Shown piece by piece: positions 27,303-36,423 of a stretch of 64,000 nucleotides of DNA. Within the stretch, counting starts at the first letter, position 1. Each line of letters opens with the position of its first letter. Under the pieces are notes generated by a model, which searched no databases, was not told the origin of the DNA, and saw only the letters and a list, made by a program, of their open reading frames with translations. The translations under genes were made by a program, and so were the position numbers. Source of the stretch: Martelella lutilitoris (GTDB lineage Bacteria; Pseudomonadota; Alphaproteobacteria; Rhizobiales; Rhizobiaceae); contig NZ_CP066786.1 of the NCBI RefSeq assembly GCF_016598595.1, positions 1,759,501-1,823,500 on the forward strand. Reading direction: 5' to 3'.

Positions 27303-27725
27303 ATGGAACCGACAATCTATCTTTTCTTCAAGGGCAACTGCTTCGAGGCGATGACCCGTTATGCCGAGGTGCTCGGCGGCGAGATCGGCGGCGTTTTCCG
27401 CAACGGTGATGCGCCCGACCCGGAAAGCCGGATGCCCGGCGGCGACGATCTGGTGATGAACATGGCCATGAGTTTAGGCAATGCCACGGTCATGGCCTCG
27501 GACGTCCCGACCGAAATGTACAGGAAGCCAGCCGGCTTCCGCGTATCGATCGCGCCGTCCTCGCGCGCGGAATTCGACCGCATCCACGACGCGCTGGCAG
27601 AGGATGCGGAAAGCGTCGAGATGGCGCCCGGCGAAACCTTCTGGGCAGAACGCTTCGCCATGTTCACCGACAGGTACGGCACGCCGTGGATGCTCAATTT
27701 CGAGGGCGCCAAGGGCTCCGCCTGA
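27303..27725 (+). CDS. VOC (glyoxalase/PhnB-like) superfamily protein
   Basis: A 140-residue single VOC module beginning PTIYLFFKGNCFEAMTRYAEVLGG, the PhnB/YjdN-type start, ending ERFAMFTDRYGTPWMLNFEG. The final WMLNF pattern matches metal-site strands of this subfamily. It is the fourth gene of the TetR operon. VOC proteins in such clusters handle dicarbonyls, thiol adducts or drugs, with no substrate to be read here. Confidence 0.9.
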   Translation: MEPTIYLFFKGNCFEAMTRYAEVLGGEIGGVFRNGDAPDPESRMPGGDDLVMNMAMSLGNATVMASDVPTEMYRKPAGFRVSIAPSSRAEFDRIHDALAEDAESVEMAPGETFWAERFAMFTDRYGTPWMLNFEGAKGSA

Positions 27726-27757
27726 GCGGACCTCAACGAAAGCAGGGAGAGACAATC

Positions 27758-28621
27758 ATGTTCCGAATGGTCATTCTGACCGCATTGCTCGCGGTCGCCG
27801 CCCCGGCATTGGCCGATGAGGAGCCGACAGGCGATCGCGTCGCGGTCAACGGTATGAAGATGTATTACGAGGTCTCCGGAAAGGGCGATCCGCTGATCGT
27901 GCTGCACGGCGCCTATATGAACATCCCCGCGATGGGCGAGATCATCCCGGTGCTCGCCGAGACGCACAAGGTCTATGCGCTGGAATTCCAGGGACACGGC
28001 CGCACCACCGACATCGACCGGCCGATCACCTATCCGAACCTTGCGGGCGATGTCGCCGCCTTCATGGACGCAGTCGGGATCGAGAAGGCCGACATATTCG
28101 GCTATTCCATGGGCGCGGCCGCCGGGCTGCGGTTCGCCATCGACTTTCCTGAGCGGGTCGATCAGCTTGTCGCAGCATCGGTGGCGTATGATTACGAAGG
28201 CTGGCAGCCCGCCTTCAGGGACTTCGTCCCGCAGATGAGTGTCGAGATGTTCCTGGAGATGCCGTTTGCCGCCGAATACCGGGAACTGGCGGCCGATCCG
28301 GATGGGTTTCCCGCGCTCGTCGAAAAGCTGATCGCGCTCGAGCATGAGCCGATGGCCTGGGGCGAGGACGTGGCAGCATTGGAGACCCCGGTGCTGATCA
28401 TCACCGGCGACGCCGATGTCGCGACGCTGGAACATTCAGTCGCGATGTTCCGCCTGCTGGGCGGCGGGGTGATGGGCGACATGGGCCAACCGCTGCCGGC
28501 CTCCCGGCTCGCGGTAATGCCGGCGACCTCCCACACCGCGGTCATCAACCAGCCCGCGCTTCTGCACGCATTCATCGAACCCTTCCTTCAAGGGACGACA
28601 CCGAAAGGGTTCTTCGAATAG
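27758..28621 (+). CDS. Exported alpha/beta hydrolase
   Basis: Serine hydrolase of 287 residues with a signal peptide ([19 protein letters not shown]). The oxyanion HGAYMN, nucleophile elbow GYSMGAA, acidic residue in ITGDAD and catalytic His in ATSHTAV are all present in the expected order, with a cap region between. Relatives include haloperoxidase-like and epoxide or ester hydrolases. Start 27758 is supported by AGGGAGA. Export sets it apart from its cytoplasmic neighbours in the TetR operon. Confidence 0.9.
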   Translation: MFRMVILTALLAVAAPALADEEPTGDRVAVNGMKMYYEVSGKGDPLIVLHGAYMNIPAMGEIIPVLAETHKVYALEFQGHGRTTDIDRPITYPNLAGDVAAFMDAVGIEKADIFGYSMGAAAGLRFAIDFPERVDQLVAASVAYDYEGWQPAFRDFVPQMSVEMFLEMPFAAEYRELAADPDGFPALVEKLIALEHEPMAWGEDVAALETPVLIITGDADVATLEHSVAMFRLLGGGVMGDMGQPLPASRLAVMPATSHTAVINQPALLHAFIEPFLQGTTPKGFFE

Positions 28622-28682
28622 CCCGCGTCGCGTCCTAGCCCGGGGCGGCTTACCCACCACAACAGACACAGGGAGAAACGTC

Positions 28683-29159
28683 ATGACCGAGATCATCAAC
28701 TGCCTTTGGTACGATTACGGCGAAGCCAGGAAAGCGGCCGCGTTCTATGCCGCCACTTTTCCCGACAGCCATGTCGATCGCGTGAACACCGCCGCCTCCG
28801 ATTATCCCGGCGGCAAGGAAGGCGACGAACTGACCGTCGAATTCACCGTGCTCGGGCGCAAGTTCGTCGGCCTGAATGGCGGCCCCAACTTCACGCCGAA
28901 CGAGGCCGTCTCCTTCATGGTGGTCACAGAAGATCAGGAAGAGACCGACCGCTTCTGGAACGCCATCGTCGGCAATGGCGGACAGGAAAGCGCCTGCGGC
29001 TGGTGCAAGGACCGCTGGGGCCATTCCTGGCAGATCACGCCGAAACTGCTGCTCGACCTGACGACGGGACCCGACAGGGACAAAGCCAAACGCGCCTTCG
29101 AGGCAATGATGACGATGGGCAAGATCGACATCGCCGCCCTGGAAAAAGCGGTGGAATAG
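28683..29159 (+). CDS. VOC superfamily protein, 3-demethylubiquinone methyltransferase-like type
   Basis: Protein of 158 residues with [43 protein letters not shown] and [20 protein letters not shown], the pattern of the PhnB-like group once named 3-demethylubiquinone-9 3-methyltransferase; it is not a methyltransferase. It is the last gene of the TetR operon and only a distant relative of the VOC protein at 27303. Confidence 0.9.
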   Translation: MTEIINCLWYDYGEARKAAAFYAATFPDSHVDRVNTAASDYPGGKEGDELTVEFTVLGRKFVGLNGGPNFTPNEAVSFMVVTEDQEETDRFWNAIVGNGGQESACGWCKDRWGHSWQITPKLLLDLTTGPDRDKAKRAFEAMMTMGKIDIAALEKAVE

Positions 29160-29354
29160 CCGTCAGGGACCATCTCGATCGCCGTGACAGGAACACTTTG
29201 GCGGGTGCTTTCTTGTTCGTGCCGGCAAGAAGATCGCGCGAAGAAGAATTGCCGGGTTTCCTGGCCATCGTCGCGTTCTTTGCTCAGACCACGTCCTGGT
29301 GGCACTGTCCGCCAGGACCGCCATTTCTCCTTTAACATCCGACTGTCGTCGGCC
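29160..29354. other. Intergenic, convergent end of the TetR operon
   Basis: No gene or strong terminator hairpin found. Confidence 0.4.
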
Positions 29355-29573
29355 TCACTCGTCTGACTTGCCGCGTCGCCCGCTGAAATAGGGCAGCGCG
29401 AACAGATAGAGACCGGTGACCAGCATCAGGAACAACGGGAACAAGGGCAGGAAGTACACCCATTCGGCGGGTTCCCTGCCGAACCCCTGGGCGCCGAAGA
29501 TGCCGATCACGATCAGGGTGAAAACGATCGACAGCCAGCGATGACATTGTCTTATCAGCTTGCTCCAGCTCAT
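29355..29573 (-). CDS. Small two-helix membrane protein (rhizobial conserved hypothetical)
   Basis: Protein of 72 residues beginning MSWSKLIRQCHRWLSI with two hydrophobic helices (about 13-30 and 40-62) and a basic tail (SGRRGKSDE). The IRQCHRWLSIVFTL start resembles the first helix of PepSY-type membrane proteins. Start 29573 has AAAGAGG at a good distance. Function unknown. Confidence 0.7.
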   Translation of the reverse strand: MSWSKLIRQCHRWLSIVFTLIVIGIFGAQGFGREPAEWVYFLPLFPLFLMLVTGLYLFALPYFSGRRGKSDE

Positions 29574-29611
29574 TTGTACCTCTTTCCAATCTCGTCGGAT
29601 GCGAAAAGGGC

Positions 29612-29649
29612 TAGAGCGCCGTGCGTCCATTCGGACGCACGGCGCTCTA
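29612..29649. repeat. Perfect 17-bp palindromic element
   Basis: The arms TAGAGCGCCGTGCGTCC and GGACGCACGGCGCTCTA pair perfectly around ATTC. It has no T run. Elements opening with (C)TAGAGCGCCGTGCGTCC are frequent in rhizobial intergenic DNA, so this is probably a repeat-family member rather than a one-off terminator. Confidence 0.75.
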
Positions 29650-29767
29650 ACCTATTGAATCTACGCATCGAGCTTACCCCCGACGATTTCCTCGGCACGC
29701 TTGCCGAAAGGCTGCCACCCCTTTGGAGACTGCTCCTTTTCTCAGTGGGCAGGCTCGGCAAGCTGCA

Positions 29768-29997
29768 TCAGACGGTGGCCCCCTCGAACTCCTCGGCCGC
29801 CTCGCGCGCATAGCGCGCCGGTGACATGCCCACGCTTCGACCGAATGCCACGCTGAAGGCGCTCGCGGAACTGAAGCCGACTTGGCAGGCAATTGCGCTT
29901 ACGCTCAACTCCCGCTTGCGCAAGAGATCCTTTGCCAGTGTCAGTCGCCAGGCCGTAAGCTATTCCATCGGCGCCATTCCCATTGCTCGATCCGTGC
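29768..29997 (-). pseudogene. AraC-family regulator, C-terminal remnant
   Basis: The frame reads MAPME, a stop where tyrosine is expected, then LTAWRLTLAKDLLRKRELSV, AIACQVGFSSASAFSVAFGR and SVGMSPARYAREAAEEFEG. This is the second helix-turn-helix of an AraC protein. The first helix-turn-helix and the effector domain are gone, and TAG at the Tyr position adds a nonsense change. No other content is seen in 29998-30083. Confidence 0.75.
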
Positions 29998-30083
29998 ATT
30001 CGGAGCCTCAGGTGAATGCTGAAGCGTGGTAACTCCAGTCTCCTCGGTCTGCTCCGAATGAACAGCCTTCTGCAAGATCACAG

Positions 30084-31445
30084 CTAGAGAACCTCAACAC
30101 TGACGTTCAATGCGGTCTCAAGCTGATCTGCGATCTGCATCCAGCGTTCTGCGAACGGACCATAGGCGGTCTTGATGTCGACGCCGACCGGCAGTTCCGG
30201 GCATTCGTTTTCGCCATTCGAGCCCCAGTTGACCCAGCCCGACTGTTTGCGCTGAACGATCTGGAAGGCACCAGAGGCTTTCGAGGTCCACCAGACCATC
30301 GCGCGACCGCTTTCCTGATCGAATTCGACGGTCTTGTTCGCCGGTCCCGGGAAGATGGTTTCGTGGGGAAGGGCGGAGACGTCCACGGGTTCATCCGTGA
30401 TGATCCATTCGCGGTCGTTGAGATCAGCCTTCACATGCGCAGATGCACACACCTGCGCCAGTCTGTCGCGGATCTCATCGTCGCTCAAAACCCCTTCCCA
30501 GGCACAGAACAACCGCCAGTAAAGATCCCAGTGGGCGGATTCCATATCTGCGAGTTCCGCCCTGAATTCCTCAAGCTTGGCGCTGCCGGATTTCACGGTC
30601 CTGACCGTATCCGCGACCATATCGACCAGTTCTCCGGCATAGGGGTCACCCGCCCGGTAGCGCGTTCCGCCATAGGCGGCGAAGCGATCGAAGACCAGCT
30701 TTCCCTTGCCGCCTTCGAACTCATCCCCGACCGTGATCTTGTTTGTGACCGATCGACCATTGATTACCGTCTGGAATGGCGTGACATCATAGCGGCGCTC
30801 GAAGAATGGCGTTCCGGCGTAGAACGTCCAGTCGATTGAGAAGGACTTTCCCTTCAGTTCGTCCAGAAGCCCGTCGGGTATCTGGCCATGCATGCGATAG
30901 TGATGCATGACCGGCCCCTTTTCGATGATTTCGATTTCGACCATCGTGTGTTCCGGCGGATTGATGAGCCCGTTTTCCGGGGTGAAGAAAGGACCATAGA
31001 AACCGCCGATGGCATTGTTTCCGGACGGCAGCAGTTCGAAGCCGTCGCTCAGTGCCCGAAAATGCCGCAGGCCCCATTTCGAGGAGCCAAGCCCCTCTGC
31101 CTTGCCCGAGCAGAGTTCGAGGTCGAAGGCGCCGGTGTCGAGACGGACAAAGCAGTCGGTTTCGCGGCCTTGCTTTTCGCTGATCACCGGCGCGATATCG
31201 GCCGGCAGCGTTTCACAGGCTTCCGCCAGATCCAGAGTTGCCGTCTGGTTGACGTCGACGGTCGCGACGAAGCGCGTCTGCAGAGCGTTGGAGCCCTGGT
31301 TCAGTCTCTGGCAGAGAATTTTCTCGCCATCGTCGGTCTTGGCCCAAAGGAGCGGCGCGTCGATGGCGGCGTTGACGGTGAAGACGATCGGCTCGCGCAC
31401 GCGTGCGCCATTGAGCGGATCTTCGATCCGGATACGGTAGGTCAT
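30084..31445 (-). CDS. Unrecognised protein of a sugar-uptake operon
   Basis: A 453-residue protein with no signal peptide and no family I can name. It opens like a beta-sandwich (MTYRIRIEDPLNGARVREPIVFTV), then has GLGSSKWGLRHFRALSDG, PSGNNAIGGFYGPFFTPENGLI, FYAGTPFFERRYDVTPF and a tail ending WMQIADQLETALNVSV. The many aromatic residues and His-rich turn MHHYRMHG suggest carbohydrate handling, such as a lyase, isomerase or hydrolase. It is the last gene of the LacI-controlled importer operon, 74 bases after the permease, so it most likely acts on the imported sugar. Function is not assigned. Confidence 0.8.
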   Translation of the reverse strand: MTYRIRIEDPLNGARVREPIVFTVNAAIDAPLLWAKTDDGEKILCQRLNQGSNALQTRFVATVDVNQTATLDLAEACETLPADIAPVISEKQGRETDCFVRLDTGAFDLELCSGKAEGLGSSKWGLRHFRALSDGFELLPSGNNAIGGFYGPFFTPENGLINPPEHTMVEIEIIEKGPVMHHYRMHGQIPDGLLDELKGKSFSIDWTFYAGTPFFERRYDVTPFQTVINGRSVTNKITVGDEFEGGKGKLVFDRFAAYGGTRYRAGDPYAGELVDMVADTVRTVKSGSAKLEEFRAELADMESAHWDLYWRLFCAWEGVLSDDEIRDRLAQVCASAHVKADLNDREWIITDEPVDVSALPHETIFPGPANKTVEFDQESGRAMVWWTSKASGAFQIVQRKQSGWVNWGSNGENECPELPVGVDIKTAYGPFAERWMQIADQLETALNVSVEVL

Positions 31446-31519
31446 GGTGTCGGTCTTTCACAAGACGTGAGATTGAAGTCTGGGAGGGACAAAGGGTGCT
31501 GGACCCTTTGCGTGTTGCT

Positions 31520-32551
31520 CTAGCTTTGACGGGGGACCTGTTTGCGCGACAGGAAACCGAAGTGGAATGTGCGCTGTTTCAGGCTGTCGATGGCAACGGC
31601 GAAAATGATGACCACGCCCTTGATCAGAAGCTGGGTGAAGAAGGGTACATCCATCAGGATCAGGCCGGTGCTCAGAACACCCAGAATGACGGCGCCGATC
31701 AGCGTGCCGATGATCCGGCCGCGACCGCCTGAAAGACTGGTGCCGCCAAGAACGACCGCCGCGATCGCATCAAGTTCGTAACCGGTGCCCGCCGTTGGCT
31801 GCGCGGAAATCACCCGGGCGGCGAAAATGACGCCGGCAAGGCCCGCGCAAAGGCCGGCAATGACATAGACCGCCGTCAGGATCCGCTTGACGCGCACGCC
31901 GGCCAGCTCCGCCGCCTCTTCATTGCCGCCCACGGCATAGATGTGCCGTCCGAACCGTGTGCGTTCCAGAACGAACCAGGCAATGAAATAGACGACGATC
32001 ATGGTGATGACGGGGATCGGCACATCCGCGATATAGCCGCTGCCGAACGCCTTGAAGTTGAGGCTGCTCGAGACGATCGGCTGGCCTTCTGTCATGGTAT
32101 AGGCCAGCCCGCGCAGGAAGGTCATCAGGCCGAGCGTCACGATGAAGGGTGCAAGACCCATATAGGCGACCAGCGCGCCATTGACGACACCGCAGGCCGC
32201 GCCGACCGCCATGCCGGAGAGGACGGCGATCGGGGCCGGCACGCCTGCGATGGCCGCCAGCACGGCGACGACGCCGGAAACGGCGACCGTCGAGCCGACG
32301 GAAAGGTCGATACCCTTGGTCAGGATGACAAAGGTCATCCCGGCTGCCAGAATGGCATTGACCGAAATCGAGCGCGCGATGTTGAAAAGGTTGTCGATCC
32401 GCGCGAAGTTCGGCGCAAAGATCGACATGAACACGACCAGCGCCAGCAATACGATCAGAATACCGACACGGTCCCACCAGCGGGCGAAATCAAACGGTTC
32501 CTTTTCCATCTGCACCGGCTGCCGGCGAACGGCTTCATCTTTCTGGTTCAT
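31520..32551 (-). CDS. Ribose/xylose-type ABC transporter permease
   Basis: Inner-membrane permease of 343 residues in the RbsC/XylH family with about ten hydrophobic segments. Diagnostic segments are ITAAGMTFVILTKGIDLSVGST-like MTFVILTKGIDLSVGSTVAV, GAACGVVNGALVAYMGLAPFIVTLG, YAVGGNEEAAELAGVRVKR and GGTSLSGGRGRIIGTLIGA. It acts as a homodimer with the tandem ATPase encoded upstream, whose stop its start overlaps by four bases. Confidence 0.94.
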   Translation of the reverse strand: MNQKDEAVRRQPVQMEKEPFDFARWWDRVGILIVLLALVVFMSIFAPNFARIDNLFNIARSISVNAILAAGMTFVILTKGIDLSVGSTVAVSGVVAVLAAIAGVPAPIAVLSGMAVGAACGVVNGALVAYMGLAPFIVTLGLMTFLRGLAYTMTEGQPIVSSSLNFKAFGSGYIADVPIPVITMIVVYFIAWFVLERTRFGRHIYAVGGNEEAAELAGVRVKRILTAVYVIAGLCAGLAGVIFAARVISAQPTAGTGYELDAIAAVVLGGTSLSGGRGRIIGTLIGAVILGVLSTGLILMDVPFFTQLLIKGVVIIFAVAIDSLKQRTFHFGFLSRKQVPRQS

Positions 32552-34092
32552 TGTAACACCTCTTCGCCGGCCGGCGCGTTTTGCGCTGCCGTTCCGGTCG
32601 CGTGGAACATGACGTCCTGTTCGGTTGCGGATGCCGACGGCATTTCATGAACGATACGCCCGTGCCGCATGACCAGGACGCGATCGCTGATGCCGATCGC
32701 CTCCGGCAGGTCGGAGGAAATCACCAGTATGGCCTTGCCTGCCTCGGCAAGCTCCTGGATCATCTCGTAGATTTCGCGCTTGGCGCCGATATCGACGCCG
32801 CGCGTGGGCTCGTCCATGATGAGCACGTCGCTGTCGCGCAGCAGCCAGCGGGCAACCGCCGCCTTCTGCTGGTTTCCGCCTGAAAGCGCCTTGACGGGCA
32901 GGCGGATGGCGTTGCTCCTCAGGTTGAGGCGCTTCATCTCCTGTTCGACTGCTTCCCGCTCCAGCTTTTCACGCAGGACGCCCGCGCGCACGAACTGCAG
33001 CAATGAGCTGATCGAGATATTCGCCGCGACCGTGTGGTCGAGGAACAGCCCCTGTACCTTGCGGTCCTCGGGAAGCATGCCGATGCCGTCTGCAATCGCG
33101 TCGCTTGGACCGTCTGGCTCGGAAGGCCGCCCGTTGACGAACACCGTGCCGCTCGTGCGGCGGCCGGCGCCGAAGATCAAACGGGCGACCTCGGTACGGC
33201 CGGCGCCGACAAGACCGGCCATGGCGACCACTTCGCCTGCGTGCACATCGAAGCTGACGGGACCCTCGACCCCGTCTCCGGAAAGATCACGAACACTGAG
33301 GACGGATTTTCCCGGATTGCGGTCGGGGTGTTCGTAGAGGTGCCCGACGGACCGGCCGACCATCATGCGGACGACCTCCTGAGGGGATGTGTCCTCCATG
33401 CGGCTAGTGCCGACGTAACAGCCGTCGCGGAAAACCGTGACGCGATCGGCCAGACGCCAGACCTCTTCCATGCGGTGTGAGATATAGACGAGGCCGACGC
33501 CCTCGGCCCGCATCTTCGCGATCAGCGTATAGAGCTGTTCCGCCTCTGCGCGTGAAAGTGCGGCCGTCGGCTCGTCGAGCACCAGAACGCGTGCGTTTTC
33601 ACCGATGGCGCGGGCGATCTCGACCATCTGCTGTCGTCCGACGCTGAGCGAGCCTAGCGGCTTGCGGGGATCGATGTCGGAGCCGATCGTGGCGAGTTTC
33701 TCGCGCGCCGAATCCAGCATGGCGCGACGATCCAGCATCCTCAGTCCTGTGACCGGTTCCTGACCGAGGCCTAGATTTTCGGCGACTGTCATCTGCGGAA
33801 CGGTATTCAATTCCTGGTGAATGATCGCGATGCCGTGGGCGCGGGCATCGCGTGCCGAGCGGATTTCGATTTTCTTGCCGTCCATCAGGATGCGTCCGCT
33901 GTCGCGGGTGATGTTGCCGGCCAGAACCTTCATCAGGGTGGATTTGCCGGCGCCGTTTTCGCCCATAAGGGCGTGAACCTCTCCTGCGCGAAGATCGAAA
34001 CTGGCATTGTCGAGCGCCAGCGTTGCGCCGTAGCGCTTGCTGATCGATTCCAGTTTCAACAGCGGTTCAGGGTTATCAGTTGGGCCTGCCAT
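32548..34092 (-). CDS. Ribose-type ABC transporter tandem ATP-binding protein
   Basis: Cytoplasmic ATPase of 514 residues with two nucleotide-binding halves as in RbsA/XylG. The first half has GENGAGKST, LSVGRQQMVEIARA and LVLDEPTAALS; the second has a degenerate Walker A (GLVGAGRTEVARL) with LSGGNQQKAAVARWL and LIMDEPTRGVD, the usual asymmetry of this class. Start 34092 follows AAAGGAG; a TTG six codons upstream is possible. An 11-bp hairpin lies between it and the binding-protein gene. Confidence 0.94.
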   Translation of the reverse strand: MAGPTDNPEPLLKLESISKRYGATLALDNASFDLRAGEVHALMGENGAGKSTLMKVLAGNITRDSGRILMDGKKIEIRSARDARAHGIAIIHQELNTVPQMTVAENLGLGQEPVTGLRMLDRRAMLDSAREKLATIGSDIDPRKPLGSLSVGRQQMVEIARAIGENARVLVLDEPTAALSRAEAEQLYTLIAKMRAEGVGLVYISHRMEEVWRLADRVTVFRDGCYVGTSRMEDTSPQEVVRMMVGRSVGHLYEHPDRNPGKSVLSVRDLSGDGVEGPVSFDVHAGEVVAMAGLVGAGRTEVARLIFGAGRRTSGTVFVNGRPSEPDGPSDAIADGIGMLPEDRKVQGLFLDHTVAANISISSLLQFVRAGVLREKLEREAVEQEMKRLNLRSNAIRLPVKALSGGNQQKAAVARWLLRDSDVLIMDEPTRGVDIGAKREIYEMIQELAEAGKAILVISSDLPEAIGISDRVLVMRHGRIVHEMPSASATEQDVMFHATGTAAQNAPAGEEVLQ

Positions 34093-34110
34093 GAGGCGCT
34101 CCTTTCCCAA

Positions 34111-34138
34111 TGCACAGAGCGCCTTGACGCTCTGTGCA
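34111..34138 (-). terminator. Intercistronic hairpin between binding protein and ATPase genes
   Basis: TGCACAGAGCG and CGCTCTGTGCA pair perfectly around CCTTGA. There is no U tract. Such stems stabilise the upstream message or attenuate read-through and give excess binding protein; that role is inferred from position. Confidence 0.6.
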
Positions 34139-34171
34139 CCCGTATTGCATGCCGACTGGGTAGACCGGTTC

Positions 34172-35128
34172 TTACCAGCCTGGATATTCGTCGACCGTGT
34201 CGCGCGTCACCAGGACGCTCGGGATGAGAATGGTCGTTTCTTCCGGGGGATTGCCGGCAATCATGTCCTCGGCAATCCGCACGGCTTCGCGGACCATCTG
34301 TGCCGGGTTCTGCGTTGCCGTTCCGATGAAGGGCGAGCCTTCGCGCTTCAGTTCGTCGACGCCTTCGGGGCTTCCGTCAACGCCGGTCACGACCACTTGA
34401 TCGGCAAGGCCAGCCTGTTCGACCGCAAGGACCGCGCCCAGCGCGGAGGGGTCGTTCATACCGAAAATGCCGTTCACATCGGGGTTTGCCGTCAGCATGT
34501 CGGTGGTGACGGCAAGGCCCGAGGCCCTGTCGTTCATCGAGGACTGGTGCCCTACGACTTCAATGCCGGGGAAATCCTTGAGCACATTGTTGCAGCCGTC
34601 GATCCGGTCGATGATGGTCTGGATCGGCGTGCCGTCGACAAGAAGGACCTTGCCCTCGCCGCCCATCTGCTCGAACAGGTAACGGCAGGATTTCTCACCT
34701 GCCTGAACGGCGTCGGTCATGATCACGGCATCGGCGCCATGGGCCGGCGTGTCCACGGCCATGACGATAATGCCCGAGGCCTTCGCCTGTTCAATGGCAG
34801 GTTCGATTCCTGCTTCATCCACCGACGAAATGACGATCAGGTCCACACCCTGCTGGATGAAAGCGTCGATCTGCGTATACTGGCGCGACAGGTCCAGCTG
34901 CGCATCCTGAGTGTTGAGCGATGCGCCGAGCCGGTCGGCGGCGTCCTTGGCGCCTTTCTCCATGGCGGAGAAGAAGGGATTGGACATATCCTGTACCATC
35001 AGCCCGATCTTCTCGATCTTGTCCGGCAATTGCCGGTCTTGCGCGTTGGCGGGGGAAAAGGCCATGAGTGCTGCCAGCGCCGAGGCGGCCAACAGGCTTC
35101 CCGACCTTGTGTAGGATTTCGTTTTCAT
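34172..35128 (-). CDS. Ribose-type periplasmic sugar-binding protein
   Basis: Periplasmic binding protein of 318 residues with a Sec signal (KTKSYTRSGSLLAASALAALMAFSPANAQ). Family features are IGLMVQDMSNPFFSAMEKGAKDAA, IDAFIQQGVDLIVISSVDEAGIEP, MAVDTPAHGADAVIMTD and GIFGMNDPSALGAVLA, matching the RbsB type-I fold. It should bind a monosaccharide or polyol. It is first after lacI in the same direction and is followed by ATPase, permease and the 453-residue protein. Confidence 0.94.
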   Translation of the reverse strand: MKTKSYTRSGSLLAASALAALMAFSPANAQDRQLPDKIEKIGLMVQDMSNPFFSAMEKGAKDAADRLGASLNTQDAQLDLSRQYTQIDAFIQQGVDLIVISSVDEAGIEPAIEQAKASGIIVMAVDTPAHGADAVIMTDAVQAGEKSCRYLFEQMGGEGKVLLVDGTPIQTIIDRIDGCNNVLKDFPGIEVVGHQSSMNDRASGLAVTTDMLTANPDVNGIFGMNDPSALGAVLAVEQAGLADQVVVTGVDGSPEGVDELKREGSPFIGTATQNPAQMVREAVRIAEDMIAGNPPEETTILIPSVLVTRDTVDEYPGW

Positions 35129-35131
35129 ACT

Positions 35132-35331
35132 ATACCTCCCTTGGTGATGCGGAGCTGTTCGCTAAAAATCGCTCCGGATTGCATTGAACGACTGATCAAC
35201 ATCGCTTCCGGCGATGCTTCCGGCAAAACGCTTCCCTTCCGGCGTGTTCCAGCACGCAGGTGGAGAATTGTCCGGCGGATTGGTTAGCTGCCTTTAGAGG
35301 CCTGGAAACCGGCTGGTCTCCGGTCGGTTTT
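35132..35331. other. Leader between lacI and the binding-protein gene
   Basis: No gene. An AAAACGCTT element (about 35223-35232) resembles half of the LacI-type site found upstream of the regulator. A weak hairpin near 35306-35336 (AAACCGGC / GTCGGTTT) could end the lacI message. Confidence 0.4.
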
Positions 35332-36408
35332 CTAGTTTCTCTCCCTTGTGTCAGAAGTGCAGCCGCACGAACGCCGTACGACAAGTCGTGCCGGCATCTG
35401 CTGTCTGTATTCGGGTTTATAATCCGGTTTCGTGGACCGGCCGCGTTTCTCGCTTTCGATCTGCTGCTCGATGATGGCCGTCAGCGTTGCGGCGGCGCGA
35501 CTGCCGATGGATTTGCTGTCCTCGTCCAGAACGGTCAGCGGCGGATCCATCAGCGGCGCCCAGGCAAAATCGTCAAAGCTGACCACAGCCATGTCTCCGG
35601 GAATACCGATTGTCTTCTCGCGGCAGAACTTGAGAGCGCCGAGCAGAAGCGGATTATTGCCGGCAATCAGCACGTCAGGCAGACGGGCTGCTCCTTCGAG
35701 GTGACGTGTCAATGCCTCCTGCGCAGCGAGATCATTGTTTTCGCATTCGATAACGATCAGATCAGCCGCGTGCCTTGTGGCGGCGTCCCGTATGCCACGT
35801 TCGCGTTCGAAGCGGGTGGACCACTTATCCGGATACATCAGAAGAAGCCAGTTGCCATAGCCATGCGAGGCGATGTGGTCGCCGACGGTAAGGCTGGCCT
35901 CATAGTTGTTTGTTGTAACGCTTGGATAATGTCCGGCGCCTTCAGGCGGATCTGAGTCGACGAAGACCACCGGCACGTCCCACTGGTCAAGGAGCTTCAG
36001 GTTTTCAGGCCTTAGCGTCAGAGTGGCGATCACGCCCGCCGTGCGCGATTCGATCAGGCGTCGGATGAGTTGATCTTCAAGTTCGGCGCTGTATACGCCG
36101 TCAATCGCGATATCGCCGACGATGACGGCGCGTCCTGTGGATCTGAGCGCGTGGTGGATGCCCTCCATCAGATCGAGATAGTAGGAATTGGATGTGCTGG
36201 CGGTGATGACGGCGACGGAATCACGGTTGGCGCGCCGCAACTCCTGCGCTGCGCGATTGGGAATATAGCCGATCTCGCGGGCAACCTTGAGGACATGCGC
36301 GCGGGATTCCGCCGAAACGCCGTCCGCTCCCGAAAGGGCGCGCGAAACGGTATAGGTTGAAAGCCCCGTGGCAACGCTGACGTCACGCATCGTTTTCCTG
36401 CGCATCAT
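35332..36408 (-). CDS. LacI-family transcriptional regulator
   Basis: Repressor of 358 residues. The helix-turn-helix and hinge read TMRDVSVATGLSTYTVSRALSGADGVSAESRAHVLKVAREIGYIPN, canonical for LacI, and the rest is a RbsB-like effector domain with VVSFDDFAWAPLMDPPLTVLDED near its C-terminal end. It precedes the ribose-type importer on the same strand and is preceded by two perfect TAAACGTTTA-type operators, so it probably represses itself and the importer until the sugar or its phosphate binds. Confidence 0.94.
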   Translation of the reverse strand: MMRRKTMRDVSVATGLSTYTVSRALSGADGVSAESRAHVLKVAREIGYIPNRAAQELRRANRDSVAVITASTSNSYYLDLMEGIHHALRSTGRAVIVGDIAIDGVYSAELEDQLIRRLIESRTAGVIATLTLRPENLKLLDQWDVPVVFVDSDPPEGAGHYPSVTTNNYEASLTVGDHIASHGYGNWLLLMYPDKWSTRFERERGIRDAATRHAADLIVIECENNDLAAQEALTRHLEGAARLPDVLIAGNNPLLLGALKFCREKTIGIPGDMAVVSFDDFAWAPLMDPPLTVLDEDSKSIGSRAAATLTAIIEQQIESEKRGRSTKPDYKPEYRQQMPARLVVRRSCGCTSDTRERN

Positions 36409-36423
36409 TTCCTCCGCCCAAGC

